NCBI RefSeq assembly: GCF_900187135.1
Contig: NZ_LT906443.1
Location: 1,922,001 to 1,986,000 of the forward strand
Length of the DNA stretch: 64,000 nt
Reading direction: 5' to 3'
DNA from: Corynebacterium ulcerans
GTDB taxonomy: Bacteria; Actinomycetota; Actinomycetes; Mycobacteriales; Mycobacteriaceae
Under the pieces are notes generated by a model. The model saw nothing but the letters and a program-made list of their open reading frames with translations, ran no database searches and was not told the origin of the DNA. A program made the translations under genes and the position numbers. Below are positions 38,181-47,122 of this stretch, piece after piece (the first letter of the stretch is position 1; each line of letters starts with the position of its first letter).

Positions 38181-39524
38181 ATGACTCGACTCTTTGGAAC
38201 TGATGGTGTCCGCGGCCTTGCCAATAAAAAACTTACGGCTTCTCTAGCGTTGAAATTGGGGGCTGCAGCTGCCGAGGTATTGACCAAAGACAACCGCAGC
38301 ACCAGCCGACGCCCAGTCGCTGTGGTTGGACGCGATCCTCGTGTGTCTGGCGAGATGCTGGCAGCAGCTTTGGCCGCCGGAATGGCAAGCCGGGGGGTGG
38401 ATGTGCTGAGAGTAGGTGTCTTGCCAACTCCGGCGGTTGCGTACCTAACAGATTTTTATGGTGCAGACATGGGCGTTGTTATCTCCGCTAGCCATAATCC
38501 TATGCCGGATAATGGCATAAAGTTCTTTTCCAAAGGTGGACATAAGCTTCCGGATTCGGTGGAAGACGAGATCGAGACGGTCATGGAGACCATCTCAGAT
38601 GGTGGCCCCACGGGGCACGGCATTGGTCGCGTAATAGAAGAGGCCGTAGACGCGCAGGAAAGCTATCTGAAGCATCTGAAAGGTGCAATCCCGCAATCGC
38701 TTGAGGGCATCACGGTGGTAGTGGACTGTGCTAATGGTGCAGCAAGCGAGGTAGCTCCGCTGGCTTACTCCGCAGCAGGTGCCAAGGTCATTGCTATCCA
38801 CAACCATCCCAATGCCTACAACATTAACGATAACTGCGGTTCTACCCATATAGATCAGGTCACAGCAGCGGTGCAGGAACATGGCGCGGATCTGGGGCTT
38901 GCTCACGATGGTGACGCTGACCGGTGCTTAGCCGTTGATGCAGAAGGCAATGTTGTGGATGGCGATCAGATCATGGCGATTCTTGCACTTGCGATGAAAG
39001 AGAATGGCGAGCTGCGCAAATCCACACTCGTGGCTACTGTGATGAGCAACCTGGGACTGCGCCTGGCGATGAAAGACGCTGGCATTACTCTCATGACTAC
39101 TCAAGTCGGCGACCGCTATGTGCTTGAAGAGCTCAATGCTGGCGGCTATAGCCTGGGCGGCGAACAATCAGGCCATATCGTATTGCCAGATCATGGCACG
39201 ACCGGAGATGGCACATTGACCGGCTTATCGCTCATGGCTCGCATGGCAGAGACAGGACTATCACTGAAAGTGCTTGCCGAGGCAATGACAGTTTTGCCAC
39301 AGGTGCTTATTAACGTGCCGGTTTCTGACAAAGCCATAATCCGGGACCATCCAGAAGTTGCGGCGGCGCTAGAGCGTGCTACCGATGAGCTCGGTGAGAC
39401 CGGGCGTGTATTGTTGCGCCCCTCAGGCACGGAAGAGCTTTTCCGCGTCATGGTGGAAGCTGCTGAGGAAGAGACGGCGCGTCGAATAGCTGGTGAATTA
39501 GCAGCATTAGTGTCAAAAATTTAG
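38181..39524 (+). CDS. glmM: phosphoglucosamine mutase
   Basis: A 447-residue enzyme converting glucosamine-6-phosphate to glucosamine-1-phosphate for UDP-GlcNAc and thus peptidoglycan synthesis. The phospho-serine is Ser104 in ISASHNP, the metal loop is DGDADR at 243-248, the sugar-binding GGEQSGH is near 330, and the phosphate-binding [12 protein letters not shown] is near the end. It follows rplM-rpsI, a normal actinobacterial arrangement. Confidence 0.96.
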   Translation: MTRLFGTDGVRGLANKKLTASLALKLGAAAAEVLTKDNRSTSRRPVAVVGRDPRVSGEMLAAALAAGMASRGVDVLRVGVLPTPAVAYLTDFYGADMGVVISASHNPMPDNGIKFFSKGGHKLPDSVEDEIETVMETISDGGPTGHGIGRVIEEAVDAQESYLKHLKGAIPQSLEGITVVVDCANGAASEVAPLAYSAAGAKVIAIHNHPNAYNINDNCGSTHIDQVTAAVQEHGADLGLAHDGDADRCLAVDAEGNVVDGDQIMAILALAMKENGELRKSTLVATVMSNLGLRLAMKDAGITLMTTQVGDRYVLEELNAGGYSLGGEQSGHIVLPDHGTTGDGTLTGLSLMARMAETGLSLKVLAEAMTVLPQVLINVPVSDKAIIRDHPEVAAALERATDELGETGRVLLRPSGTEELFRVMVEAAEEETARRIAGELAALVSKI

Positions 39525-39595
39525 TAGTTGGAACCGCAGGCCCCCTTTCATACGTCTAAGCCTTATAAGCATGATGACGTTTGGAGGGGGATTTT

Positions 39596-39895
39596 GTGTT
39601 TGACGTGCTCATTGAGCCGACTATCGTAGTGGGGATCATTAAAAGGTTTATTAGGGAACTTGATCGCCAAGAGCACAAGCATGGAAAGCCGCCAGAGCTT
39701 GACCCGGAGGCATTAGGAAAGGCATTTGCTCACCACGGAGAAAAGATTTCTGAGGCGTTGCGGCTGATTCATCACAGTAACGGAATGCGGCTGCAGCGGC
39801 TTCAGGTGGGGGTTACCACAGCACTGTCTGATGTGCAGAAGCTTATCGACGCCGACCGCACGCATTCTGCAAGCCTCAAAGCCAGCGGAGCATAG
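39596..39895 (+). CDS. small helical protein of unknown function (cassette gene 1)
   Basis: A 99-residue, mostly helical protein with no signal peptide or recognised domain. It resembles Esx proteins only in size and helicity; no WXG motif is present. The GTG at 39596 has GGAGGGGG seven bases upstream. The 3' end carries GCTTATCGACGCC (39841-39853), read as LIDAD. It is the first of three closely spaced genes, two of them not recognisable, between glmM and a terminator. Confidence 0.65.
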   Translation: MFDVLIEPTIVVGIIKRFIRELDRQEHKHGKPPELDPEALGKAFAHHGEKISEALRLIHHSNGMRLQRLQVGVTTALSDVQKLIDADRTHSASLKASGA

Positions 39896-39929
39896 CAATG
39901 GGATTCTTGTGCGTATTAGGGGAGGACTG

Positions 39930-41081
39930 ATGGCTCAACCCGATCTTAGACAGTATGAACGAGCAATTAACTTGCTGCGGATGGTTTCAGAGGGAACCTA
40001 TTCTGGCCCAGTAGTGAGCAGCTCAGAGATGGAAAAAGTGGCGTCGAGCACAGAGGGACTTAATACTAAGATTCTGCGCGAAGCAGCTGCTGAGTCCGTG
40101 GGGAAAACTAACTTTTCTGCCAAGAACAAATTATGGTCTGTGTTGTTCAACGTGGTGAAACAATGTGCTATGACGCTTATCGCTAGTGGGCTTATGGATC
40201 TTGCCTCGACATGGCTGGGAGGGCTGATCGGTGCTAAGAACCTTGCCAAGGAAGCTAACCACGCTGGGGACGCTATCGACGACGTCGATGCACATGCGAA
40301 TAAGACCATAGCTACCGTGTTATCCCAGTTGACCGTGGCCATCGAGAAGCTGTCTGGGCACATAGCCGCAATAGATAAAAAGGAAGACCCGCACGGTTTT
40401 CTTCACTGCGTTCAAGCCGGAGCCGACTGCATAGACTCTGCCGCCAAAGTAATAGCCATAACCTGCACAGACCGGGACAAAGCTATTGAGTCGTGTTATG
40501 CCCAGCTGGGGGCGTCGTTAAGCAAAGAATGCGGACGACAAGACACACGGGAGACTTCTGGTGTAGCTAAAGGGCAGGCGATAACGGTGATAGCGCAGGC
40601 GGAGTGTGCCCTGGCAGGGGCCACAGCGGCTGCGGAAGAATGCACACAGGAATCAACAACGCCACAGTCTTTTGTACGACAGAAAAACGTGGAAAAGGAA
40701 CAAGCGTTGGAGGCAGTGGCACCAGCGCAGCATCCTGATCGTGGGGAAAATCATGAGGGGATGTGTGGTGTTTTAGGAGCGCTTGGAGTGGGAGTTGCGC
40801 TTATAGGACTGAGCCTGCTGGTTGAGGCAGCTTGTGGGTGGTTGGATAGCATTCCTGACTGCGGGGAGACAGATGGGGAGGGAACTCCAGTGAGGCCCGA
40901 AGAGCCGGTACCAGAACCTACGCCACAACCGCGGCCGGAGGAACCGAAAGTATCGAAGGTGCCTTTGCCTGTTGCGGAAGAACCGAGGGGCGTGGATAAG
41001 CAGCAATTTATAGCCAATCAACAAGAATGCGTGCCGCAGGGAAATAAGGGAGTCGGGATCAAGAAAGCCGGGGCATGGTGA
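39930..41081 (+). CDS. cysteine-containing membrane-associated protein, unknown function (cassette gene 2)
   Basis: A 383-residue protein. Hydrophobic segments lie near residues 65-95 (VVKQCAMTLIASGLMDLASTW) and about 270-295 (GVLGALGVGVALIGLSLLVEAA); between them are helical stretches with about six cysteines spaced roughly 12-20 residues apart. After the second hydrophobic segment comes a Pro/Glu-rich linker (PEEPVPEPTPQPRPEEP) and a short basic tail. No family was recognised. GGGGAGG precedes the ATG at 39930. It overlaps cassette gene 3, so the products probably work together. Confidence 0.65.
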   Translation: MAQPDLRQYERAINLLRMVSEGTYSGPVVSSSEMEKVASSTEGLNTKILREAAAESVGKTNFSAKNKLWSVLFNVVKQCAMTLIASGLMDLASTWLGGLIGAKNLAKEANHAGDAIDDVDAHANKTIATVLSQLTVAIEKLSGHIAAIDKKEDPHGFLHCVQAGADCIDSAAKVIAITCTDRDKAIESCYAQLGASLSKECGRQDTRETSGVAKGQAITVIAQAECALAGATAAAEECTQESTTPQSFVRQKNVEKEQALEAVAPAQHPDRGENHEGMCGVLGALGVGVALIGLSLLVEAACGWLDSIPDCGETDGEGTPVRPEEPVPEPTPQPRPEEPKVSKVPLPVAEEPRGVDKQQFIANQQECVPQGNKGVGIKKAGAW

Positions 41082-41380
41082 ACGCTGAAGAGGAATTTCA
41101 ACGACGCGTTGAGAATGTGGAAAGGCAACGACAGGTTACTGTCAATAATTATGCGGAGTTTGCCAAGGAATTTCGCGCAACCGTGGCAAAGCGAATGGAA
41201 GAATTTGAACGCGAATTGAAAAAGTCGCAGGAGGTTGCGGAGAAAGTCAGACAGCGTGGAGAGACCCGCGCGGCGGAAAAATTCCGGAGTGATCAGAGGA
41301 GCACCGTAAGTTCGCCACGGGAGCAGATGTCTTACCGAAGAAGGCGCGGTCGCGTGAAAAGCGTATTGCGCAGAATATGA
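41075..41380 (+). CDS. charged coiled-coil protein, unknown function (cassette gene 3)
   Basis: A 101-residue protein, almost entirely charged and helical (EEEFQRRVENVERQRQ, KRMEEFERELKKSQ), with an arginine-rich C-terminus (YRRRRGRVKSVLRRI). It probably forms a coiled coil and could bind nucleic acid or membranes through the tail. The ATG lies inside the end of cassette gene 2, seven bases before its stop ends. A bidirectional terminator follows immediately. Confidence 0.6.
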   Translation: MVNAEEEFQRRVENVERQRQVTVNNYAEFAKEFRATVAKRMEEFERELKKSQEVAEKVRQRGETRAAEKFRSDQRSTVSSPREQMSYRRRRGRVKSVLRRI

Positions 41381-41383
41381 AAA

Positions 41384-41408
41384 GAAGCCTCTCGGGTGAG
41401 AGGCTTCT
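41384..41408. terminator. bidirectional terminator between convergent genes
   Basis: GAAGCCTCTC and GAGAGGCTTC form a perfect stem with a four-base loop, with A-rich and T-rich flanks. It separates the three-gene cassette from the convergent hydrolase-like gene. Confidence 0.85.
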
Positions 41409-41428
41409 TGCAAGTAAAGAGTGTGGCT

Positions 41429-42280
41429 TTAGATTGCTTCTGGGTCGGCGGTGACAAGAGCGCGCTTTTCTAATGCATCGCCCCAATACGACGTGATCTT
41501 CTTGGATTCTGCCTCAGGTTCGGAGAACGCCGAGTACTTGTTCTCATGAGTGAGGCGGTGGAGCAAGAAACCGGTGACAAGACCACGGATTTTTTCACGT
41601 GAAGCGGCCTTAGAACGCCCCTGGCCGGTGACGAGCTTGAACAGGGTGTCTTCAGTGATCGTGTTATGGGAGGCGCCGTCGATTTCGCGATAAGCGACGT
41701 CTCCCTTCCAATTCGTCGCGAGTTTGGCAGCGTTACCGTAATCGAAGAGCGCATTGTCTTCCGTCCCCACGACCAGCCCGGGTGCCTCGACGCCACGAGA
41801 CGCCACCTCAGCTGAGGGGGTGGTTTGCGAGGGATAGAGAGCCGCCACTGCGGCTAGCTGTGGGCGGTTGGTTGCCGCCAAAACAGCGGCCCCGGCTCCC
41901 ATACCATGGCCGACAATTCCGAGGCGGCCAGGGGCTACCGTGATGTTGCCACTACCGAGTTTCACCCCGGTGAGGATCTGCAGGCTCGTTTCTATGTCTG
42001 CGGCAAAACCACGGTGGTTTGGAGAGAAACCTTTTTCCGTGTTCGGTGCTGCTACGACAAAACCCCAGCTGGCAAGATGCCTTAGTGTTGCATGGTAAAC
42101 GGATATATCCTTCAACCAATCGTGGGCAAATACAACGGCAGGAAGTCCGTTGCCCTCAGCCGGAGTGTAGATTTTCCCCGGTAAACCTGCGTAATCGAGG
42201 TCGCCAACGAGAACGCGATGCCGGCCGCGCTTGGATAGGGTTGCTAGATGCTTTGAGAATTTATCAGCCACATTGTCCAA
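41429..42280 (-). CDS. alpha/beta-hydrolase fold protein lacking the nucleophile serine
   Basis: A 283-residue protein with the dienelactone-hydrolase/lipase-like fold (AVVFAHDWLKD, FVVAAPNTEKGF). The nucleophile elbow reads GHGMG at residues 124-128, with Gly126 (codon GGT) where the family has serine. Candidate Asp (GTEDN) and His (GASHNT) residues are present. It may therefore be a non-catalytic fold member or use another nucleophile. The start is unsure: TTG 42280 is the longest, GTG 42271 is possible, and no good ribosome binding site is seen. It is divergent from alr. Confidence 0.75.
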   Translation of the reverse strand: MDNVADKFSKHLATLSKRGRHRVLVGDLDYAGLPGKIYTPAEGNGLPAVVFAHDWLKDISVYHATLRHLASWGFVVAAPNTEKGFSPNHRGFAADIETSLQILTGVKLGSGNITVAPGRLGIVGHGMGAGAAVLAATNRPQLAAVAALYPSQTTPSAEVASRGVEAPGLVVGTEDNALFDYGNAAKLATNWKGDVAYREIDGASHNTITEDTLFKLVTGQGRSKAASREKIRGLVTGFLLHRLTHENKYSAFSEPEAESKKITSYWGDALEKRALVTADPEAI

Positions 42281-42425
42281 GGATAGTGGAAATTAGTACG
42301 TGTTATGGGTGAGAAGTATTGTCAGTGGATTGTGATGAGGCATTTTGGGGGAGCTTGCTGAGAAAATCCCTGAAAAGTAGTGGTCGTTATTCGTGGGGAA
42401 AATAACAGTGGCACAATGATTCACC

Positions 42426-43538
42426 ATGAACTTGCTCGAGGCCCGTATCGATCTGGATGCCATCGCACACAACACGCGTCTGATTAAAGACAAAGCTGCG
42501 GCACAAGGTGCGCAGCTGATGTGCGTGGTAAAAGCCGATGGGTATAACCATGGCGCAGTGGAAGTAGCCACCGTTATGGAAGACAATGGTGCGGATCAGT
42601 TTGGCGTAGCGACCATCAGGGAGGCCCTTGCTTTAAGGGAAGGTGGGATAGAATCGTCGATTCTTTCCTGGATTTGGTCGCCGGAGCAAGACCTTGGGGC
42701 GGCGATTGCTGCAGGAATCGATCTGGCTGCCATCTCGCTTGCGCATGTTAAGGCCTTGGTGCGGGCGTCGGAAAGCTATGGCGAGAAACCAGTGCGCGTC
42801 ACCGTAAAAGTGGATACCGGTCTGCACCGCTCTGGAGTGGATAAGCAGGATTGGGAAGAAGCTTTCTGTTCTTTGCGGGATGCGGAGAATATTCAGGTCA
42901 CAGGCGTGTTTAGCCATTTTTCCAGCGCGGATGAATCGGATTCTTCTGAGACAGAACAACAAGTGGAGGCTTTCCTCGCCGCGATTGAACTTGGGCGCTC
43001 GCTAGGGCTGGAGCTGCCCGTCAATCACATTGCCAATTCTCCGGCGACGCTGAATCGACCAGACTTGTATTTTGATATGGTTCGCCCCGGTCTGGCCCTT
43101 TACGGGCACGAGCCAATTCCTGGTGAAAACCATGGCTTACGTGAGGCAATGTCCTGGGTTGGGCGGGTAACGGTAGTAAAACCGATCGCCAAGGGGGAGG
43201 GGACAAGCTATAACCTCACGTGGCGTGCGGAACAGGACGGGTATCTCTGTGTCGTTCCGGTCGGCTATGCCGATGGTTTGCCACGTTCGGCGCAAGGACA
43301 CTTGGAAGTCACGATTGGTGGCCGGCGCTATCCGCAAGTGGGCCGCGTGTGTATGGATCAGATTGTGGTGAACCTAGGAGAGAATCCCTACGGTGTGGCT
43401 CAAGATGATGAGGCAGTTATCCTCGGCCCCACAGGGATGACGGCAACGGAACTGGCCACGGCTATAGGGACAATTAACTATGAACTTGTTTGCCGACCCT
43501 GCGGTCGCACTGTGCGAGTGTTCGAGCACAGGGACTAG
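42426..43538 (+). CDS. alr: alanine racemase
   Basis: A 370-residue PLP enzyme making D-alanine for peptidoglycan. Lys36 in VVKADGYNHG binds PLP and Tyr262 in GTSYNLTW is the second base; RPGLALYG and GRVCMDQIVVNLG are further signatures. The ATG has no strong Shine-Dalgarno site. One copy of the palindromic repeat lies in frame at 42647-42668, read as IESSILS. In corynebacteria alr commonly precedes tsaE, as here. Confidence 0.95.
   Translation: MNLLEARIDLDAIAHNTRLIKDKAAAQGAQLMCVVKADGYNHGAVEVATVMEDNGADQFGVATIREALALREGGIESSILSWIWSPEQDLGAAIAAGIDLAAISLAHVKALVRASESYGEKPVRVTVKVDTGLHRSGVDKQDWEEAFCSLRDAENIQVTGVFSHFSSADESDSSETEQQVEAFLAAIELGRSLGLELPVNHIANSPATLNRPDLYFDMVRPGLALYGHEPIPGENHGLREAMSWVGRVTVVKPIAKGEGTSYNLTWRAEQDGYLCVVPVGYADGLPRSAQGHLEVTIGGRRYPQVGRVCMDQIVVNLGENPYGVAQDDEAVILGPTGMTATELATAIGTINYELVCRPCGRTVRVFEHRD
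42647..42668. repeat. palindromic repeat copy A, inside alr
   Basis: GATAGAATCG-T-CGATTCTTTCC: the right arm is intact, the left arm has one substitution. It is identical over 22 bases to copy E at the guaB3 stop and shares 19 with copy D. Translated in frame without disrupting alr. Confidence 0.7.
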
Positions 43539-43687
43539 CCCAGCGACTAACGCGGCGGAAACAGTGCAATAAAATTGTGATGATAGCGCTGCAGAATTTT
43601 CCAAAAATCACCCTAAAACTGGGATTGTGAGCAATATAGGATGAAAAACACGTCGGCTTTCCTAGTGTCAGAGGAGACACATTAAGT

Positions 43688-44182
43688 ATGAGAGATTCCT
43701 TCCCCTCCAGCGGCGAGCGTCGTCTTGAACTACCTGCTGACACTCAAGCCCTAGCAGAGCAACTGGGCGCGGCTTTGGAAGCCGGAGACGTGCTTATCTT
43801 GGACGGTCCTCTCGGTGCCGGCAAGACCACCTTCACCCAAGGCCTAGCCAAAGGATTGCAGGTCAAGGGGCGTATTACCTCGCCTACTTTTGTTATCGCG
43901 CGCGAGCATAAGTCGCTTGTGGGCGGACCGGCGCTCATCCATGTTGATGCGTACAGGCTTATCGACGAAACCGCCGGGGCCGCCGATCCTATCGGCGCAT
44001 TGGACTCGCTAGATTTGGAAACAGAACTCGAAGATGCAGTGGTTGTGGCAGAGTGGGGAGGCGAGCTTGTGGAACAGATTTCTGATTCCTACCTGCGGAT
44101 ATCCATCGACCGTACCACCGCGCATCGGGAAAATCCTGAGTCCGAGGCTCGTATCATTCGATGGGAAAAAGTAGTTTCCTAA
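43688..44182 (+). CDS. tsaE: tRNA t6A37 biosynthesis ATPase TsaE
   Basis: A 164-residue P-loop ATPase that works with TsaB and TsaD to form threonylcarbamoyl-adenosine at tRNA position 37. Walker A is GPLGAGKTT with Lys46; other family motifs are [10 protein letters not shown] and HVDAYRL. It follows alr. Its partners tsaB and tsaD lie 3 kb downstream, beyond an unrelated transporter gene. Confidence 0.93.
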   Translation: MRDSFPSSGERRLELPADTQALAEQLGAALEAGDVLILDGPLGAGKTTFTQGLAKGLQVKGRITSPTFVIAREHKSLVGGPALIHVDAYRLIDETAGAADPIGALDSLDLETELEDAVVVAEWGGELVEQISDSYLRISIDRTTAHRENPESEARIIRWEKVVS

Positions 44183-44722
44183 TCGACTCAACTCGTTGGA
44201 GAATCTACGTATCCCCAGTTCACGGTGGTGTTTCTCTAGATTTGTGGACTTTCATGGCGTTCTCGATGCCGTCTCAGCAAGATGCCCGGCCGCTTGTACG
44301 GGCCACGACATGGTCGGAACAGTTGGCCGCAGCTGACAAAATGATGTGACGGAATTGTGTTTTTAGATAACCCATATAAGAATGTTGTCTGTTCACGAGC
44401 AGAAACCATGCACATGGAAGGAATCCGTGGCCTGACAAGGCATGACGGATCCACGTGAATCCCCGCGCACAAGAACACTGACGTTGCAGGTCAACCTTTT
44501 TATGATTGACCTTTCAGGTAACGGACCTCGCTTTGAGCGACCCCTGAATTTTTGGCTTCCCCATGATCCCTTAAATTCTTGTGCTGCCTGAAAATTATGT
44601 CAGTTGTTGTGAGCGCTGGGATGAGCGTCCGTGGGGAAGCGGTGGGCGTCGTTACGCGTCGATTGCATCTGGCTTCTGAGTGAACATGTCCTTGTACTTT
44701 CAGATTGGAGTCTCGAAGCGCC
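44183..44722. other. intergenic region between tsaE and the AspT-like gene
   Basis: About 540 bases with no convincing gene. It holds a TATAAG box (44374-44379), a small hairpin GGTCAA / TTGACC (44489-44511) and a GTGGGCGTCG element (44641-44650) with an adjacent GCGTCG. The first 170 bases are open in frame with tsaE-adjacent sequence but no domain is seen; they may be decayed coding DNA. Confidence 0.4.
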
Positions 44723-46330
44723 GTGCTCGATTATCTTGCGACGCAACCCCTTATCACTCTGGTCCTCATCCTCGCGTTGGGACTAGCTCTGGGGAAGATC
44801 CGCCTATTCGGCATTTCTCTCGGCGCTGCGGCCGTTCTCTTCGTCGCACTCGCCCTTTCTACTATCCATCCAGCTTTGCAACTGCCCCCGCTGATTTTCC
44901 AGCTGGGGCTTGCGATGTTTGTGTATGCCATCGGCCTGAATGCCGGTGCCGCTTTCTTTGCTGAGTTCCGACACCGCGGTTGGAAACTCACGCTGTACGT
45001 GATCGGTCTTTTGATGGTGCTTATGGGTATCTCTTATGCACTTATCACGACGTTTGATCTTGGCTCGCGCGCCGCGGGCGCAGGTATGTTCGCAGGAGCT
45101 ATTTCGTCTACTCCCGGCATGGCCGCGATGGTGGCGATTCTGGAAGGAATCGACGATTCTCTCGTAGCAGAACCGGTGGTGGGATATTCGTTGGCCTATC
45201 CCGGTGCTGTGATTGGTTCCATCTTGGTTGCTGCGATCGGCGCGCGTGTGTTGAAAATTAACCACGCTAAGGACGCGGAAGAAGAAGGTCTGGTGATGGA
45301 TCCTCTGGAGTGGACTGGTGTGCGCATCGGCCCGCGGATCACAGGAACTATCGCTCAGCTTCCGTCGATAGCTGGTGAAGAGATCATCGCTACCCGTGTG
45401 GTGCATTCTGATAGTTTCCACTCGCTTGCAGCCCCCAGCGACCGGCTTTTTGAGGGCATGGTGCTGGTGATTAACGGCACGACTGAGGCATTAGAGCGGG
45501 CGATCGCCAAGCTAGGCGCGCCAGTGGACGTAAAGATTGAAGACACCGACCTTGAGTATTTGCGGGTGACGGTTTCCAGCAAGCACGTCGTAGGGCGGAA
45601 AATCTCTGATCTGGACACTGTGCGCTCTGGGTTTATCATCGCGCGGTTGCGCCGCGGCGACGCTGAAGTGGTTCCAGAAGCCGACGATGTTTTGCACTAT
45701 TCCGATCGTGTACGCGTGATTGCGCCGAAGAATCGAATGAATGAGGTGCGTCGTTTCCTTGGCGATTCGGAGCGACAGCTTGCCGACGTCGATCTGCTTC
45801 CCTTCGCCATCGGCTTGTCTCTAGGCCTGCTCGTCGGCGCCATTCCGATTCCGCTACCTGGCGGAAACACCTTGTCTTTGGGCTTTGGTGGCGGTCCTAT
45901 TGTGGTCGGTTTGATCCTGGGCGCTGTGCATCGCACAGGTCCTATTCACTGGCCGTTGCCGTATCACGCAAACCGCACAATCAGCACTTTTGGTTTAGCG
46001 ATCTTCCTCGCGGGCGTGGGAACGTCGGCAGGCGTTGGCTTCCGCCATGCTCTGACAGACCCCTCTTCGCTGAAACTTATCGCGGCAGGTTTTGTGGTCA
46101 CGTTAGCTTCTGCGCTGATTACCGCAGCGGTGTGCATGCCGTTGCTCAAGCTGAAGTGGGACGAGGCTATGGGGGTAGCTGCTGGTGTAACCACGAACCC
46201 AGCGATTATTTCTTATCTGAATGGGCAGACCGGCACCGAGTTGGCCACGCGTGGCTATGCCACGGTGTATCCCACGGCTATGATCGGGAAGATCGTGGCC
46301 AGCCAGATGCTTTTGCTTCTGTTGCTCTAG
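44723..46330 (+). CDS. AspT/YidE-type membrane transporter
   Basis: A 535-residue protein with the aspartate:alanine exchanger (AspT/YidE) layout: about five transmembrane helices, two TrkA_C-like cytoplasmic domains (about residues 195-365), then about five more helices. Glycine-rich repeats GMFAGAISSTPGMAAM and AAGVTTNPAIISYL are characteristic. The substrate is unknown; the family includes exchangers of amino or dicarboxylic acids. The GTG at 44723 fits homologous starts (LDYLATQPL); a TTG at 44705 is possible. A weak copy of the palindromic repeat lies at 45142-45163. Confidence 0.85.
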   Translation: MLDYLATQPLITLVLILALGLALGKIRLFGISLGAAAVLFVALALSTIHPALQLPPLIFQLGLAMFVYAIGLNAGAAFFAEFRHRGWKLTLYVIGLLMVLMGISYALITTFDLGSRAAGAGMFAGAISSTPGMAAMVAILEGIDDSLVAEPVVGYSLAYPGAVIGSILVAAIGARVLKINHAKDAEEEGLVMDPLEWTGVRIGPRITGTIAQLPSIAGEEIIATRVVHSDSFHSLAAPSDRLFEGMVLVINGTTEALERAIAKLGAPVDVKIEDTDLEYLRVTVSSKHVVGRKISDLDTVRSGFIIARLRRGDAEVVPEADDVLHYSDRVRVIAPKNRMNEVRRFLGDSERQLADVDLLPFAIGLSLGLLVGAIPIPLPGGNTLSLGFGGGPIVVGLILGAVHRTGPIHWPLPYHANRTISTFGLAIFLAGVGTSAGVGFRHALTDPSSLKLIAAGFVVTLASALITAAVCMPLLKLKWDEAMGVAAGVTTNPAIISYLNGQTGTELATRGYATVYPTAMIGKIVASQMLLLLLL

Positions 46331-46336
46331 ACACAG

Positions 46337-46389
46337 GCTTATCGACGCCGCCCCGCATCCCCTCGCACTAATGAAGGGGATGCGGGGCG
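46337..46389 (+). terminator. dispersed motif plus terminator after the AspT-like gene
   Basis: GCTTATCGACGCC (46337-46349) directly abuts a hairpin in which CCCCGCATCCCCT pairs with AGGGGATGCGGGG (about 46351-46387). The stem is strong; the T run is short (TATTGT). Confidence 0.75.
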
Positions 46390-46518
46390 TATTGTGCACT
46401 CAGAGAAAACTCAGTCGGTGCAGCACTCTATGCTCTTGACGTAGTACGGTTTTAGCTCAAGAGGCTTCCATAACGGTTGACCCACCCCTATTGTGCAATC
46501 CAGGAGCATTACGAGCCC

Positions 46519-46995
46519 ATGAACAAACTTGCCCGTGGCCTACTTGCCGCTATTATTGCTGCCTTTCTCGTTGTTATCATCGCGATGATCGCCATGGCAC
46601 ATGGCCGGAGCGGGACCACCAACAAAGAAGGAGCTTTGGAAAGCACCCTGCGTAAAATTAGTAGTTCCGGTGTCCATGCCACTGCGCTATCGCTCAGCGA
46701 CCTCTATGGTCCGGAGTGGGTAGCAGGCGCGATGATCTGCCCCGGTGCCACTGAGCAGAGCATCGCCCAGAACTACGGCATCGATACCACTGATTTGCAT
46801 CTCAACGGCGGCAAAGTCCCCGAAGACGTGAACTACCTTGTGATGGCAAGCGGTGATGGAGACATCCGCTTTGAGCAGCTCAACCGTAACGAGGTCGACG
46901 TATGTTCCGTTGGCCCGCAGGGTGGTTTTGAGACCTCCGCCCTGATCCCCTTTATCAAGCAAGACGGTGTGTGGAAGATCGGAACCAGCCGCTAA
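46519..46995 (+). CDS. membrane-anchored secreted-domain protein, unknown function
   Basis: A 158-residue protein: short basic N-terminus, one transmembrane helix at about 7-29 (LLAAIIAAFLVVIIAMIAMA), then an extracytoplasmic domain with two cysteines (about residues 75 and 131) that may form a disulfide. No family was recognised. AGGAG lies 12 bases before the ATG. It sits just upstream of tsaB, with the large hairpin at 47077-47122 in between. Confidence 0.7.
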   Translation: MNKLARGLLAAIIAAFLVVIIAMIAMAHGRSGTTNKEGALESTLRKISSSGVHATALSLSDLYGPEWVAGAMICPGATEQSIAQNYGIDTTDLHLNGGKVPEDVNYLVMASGDGDIRFEQLNRNEVDVCSVGPQGGFETSALIPFIKQDGVWKIGTSR

Positions 46996-47076
46996 AAGTG
47001 CCCTCATCCACCGGGGGCTGGTGGCTCAGGGCGGTCCTGATGTTCGGTTTATTCCGAGAAAGAATTGGGTCCTTAT

Positions 47077-47122
47077 AACAAGCACGCTTAAGAAGCGACT
47101 ACTCTTCTTAAGCGTGCTTGTT
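47077..47122 (+). promoter_or_regulatory. perfect 19-bp inverted repeat overlapping the tsaB start
   Basis: AACAAGCACGCTTAAGAAG (47077-47095) is the exact reverse complement of 47104-47122, with an eight-base loop. The tsaB GTG (47114-47116) lies inside the right arm. It could terminate the upstream message, hide the tsaB start in mRNA, or bind a regulator. Confidence 0.75.

Noticed and set aside
44161..44349. 62-residue frame following tsaE
   Set aside because: Begins inside tsaE in another frame and shows no domain; possibly decayed coding DNA but not supportable.
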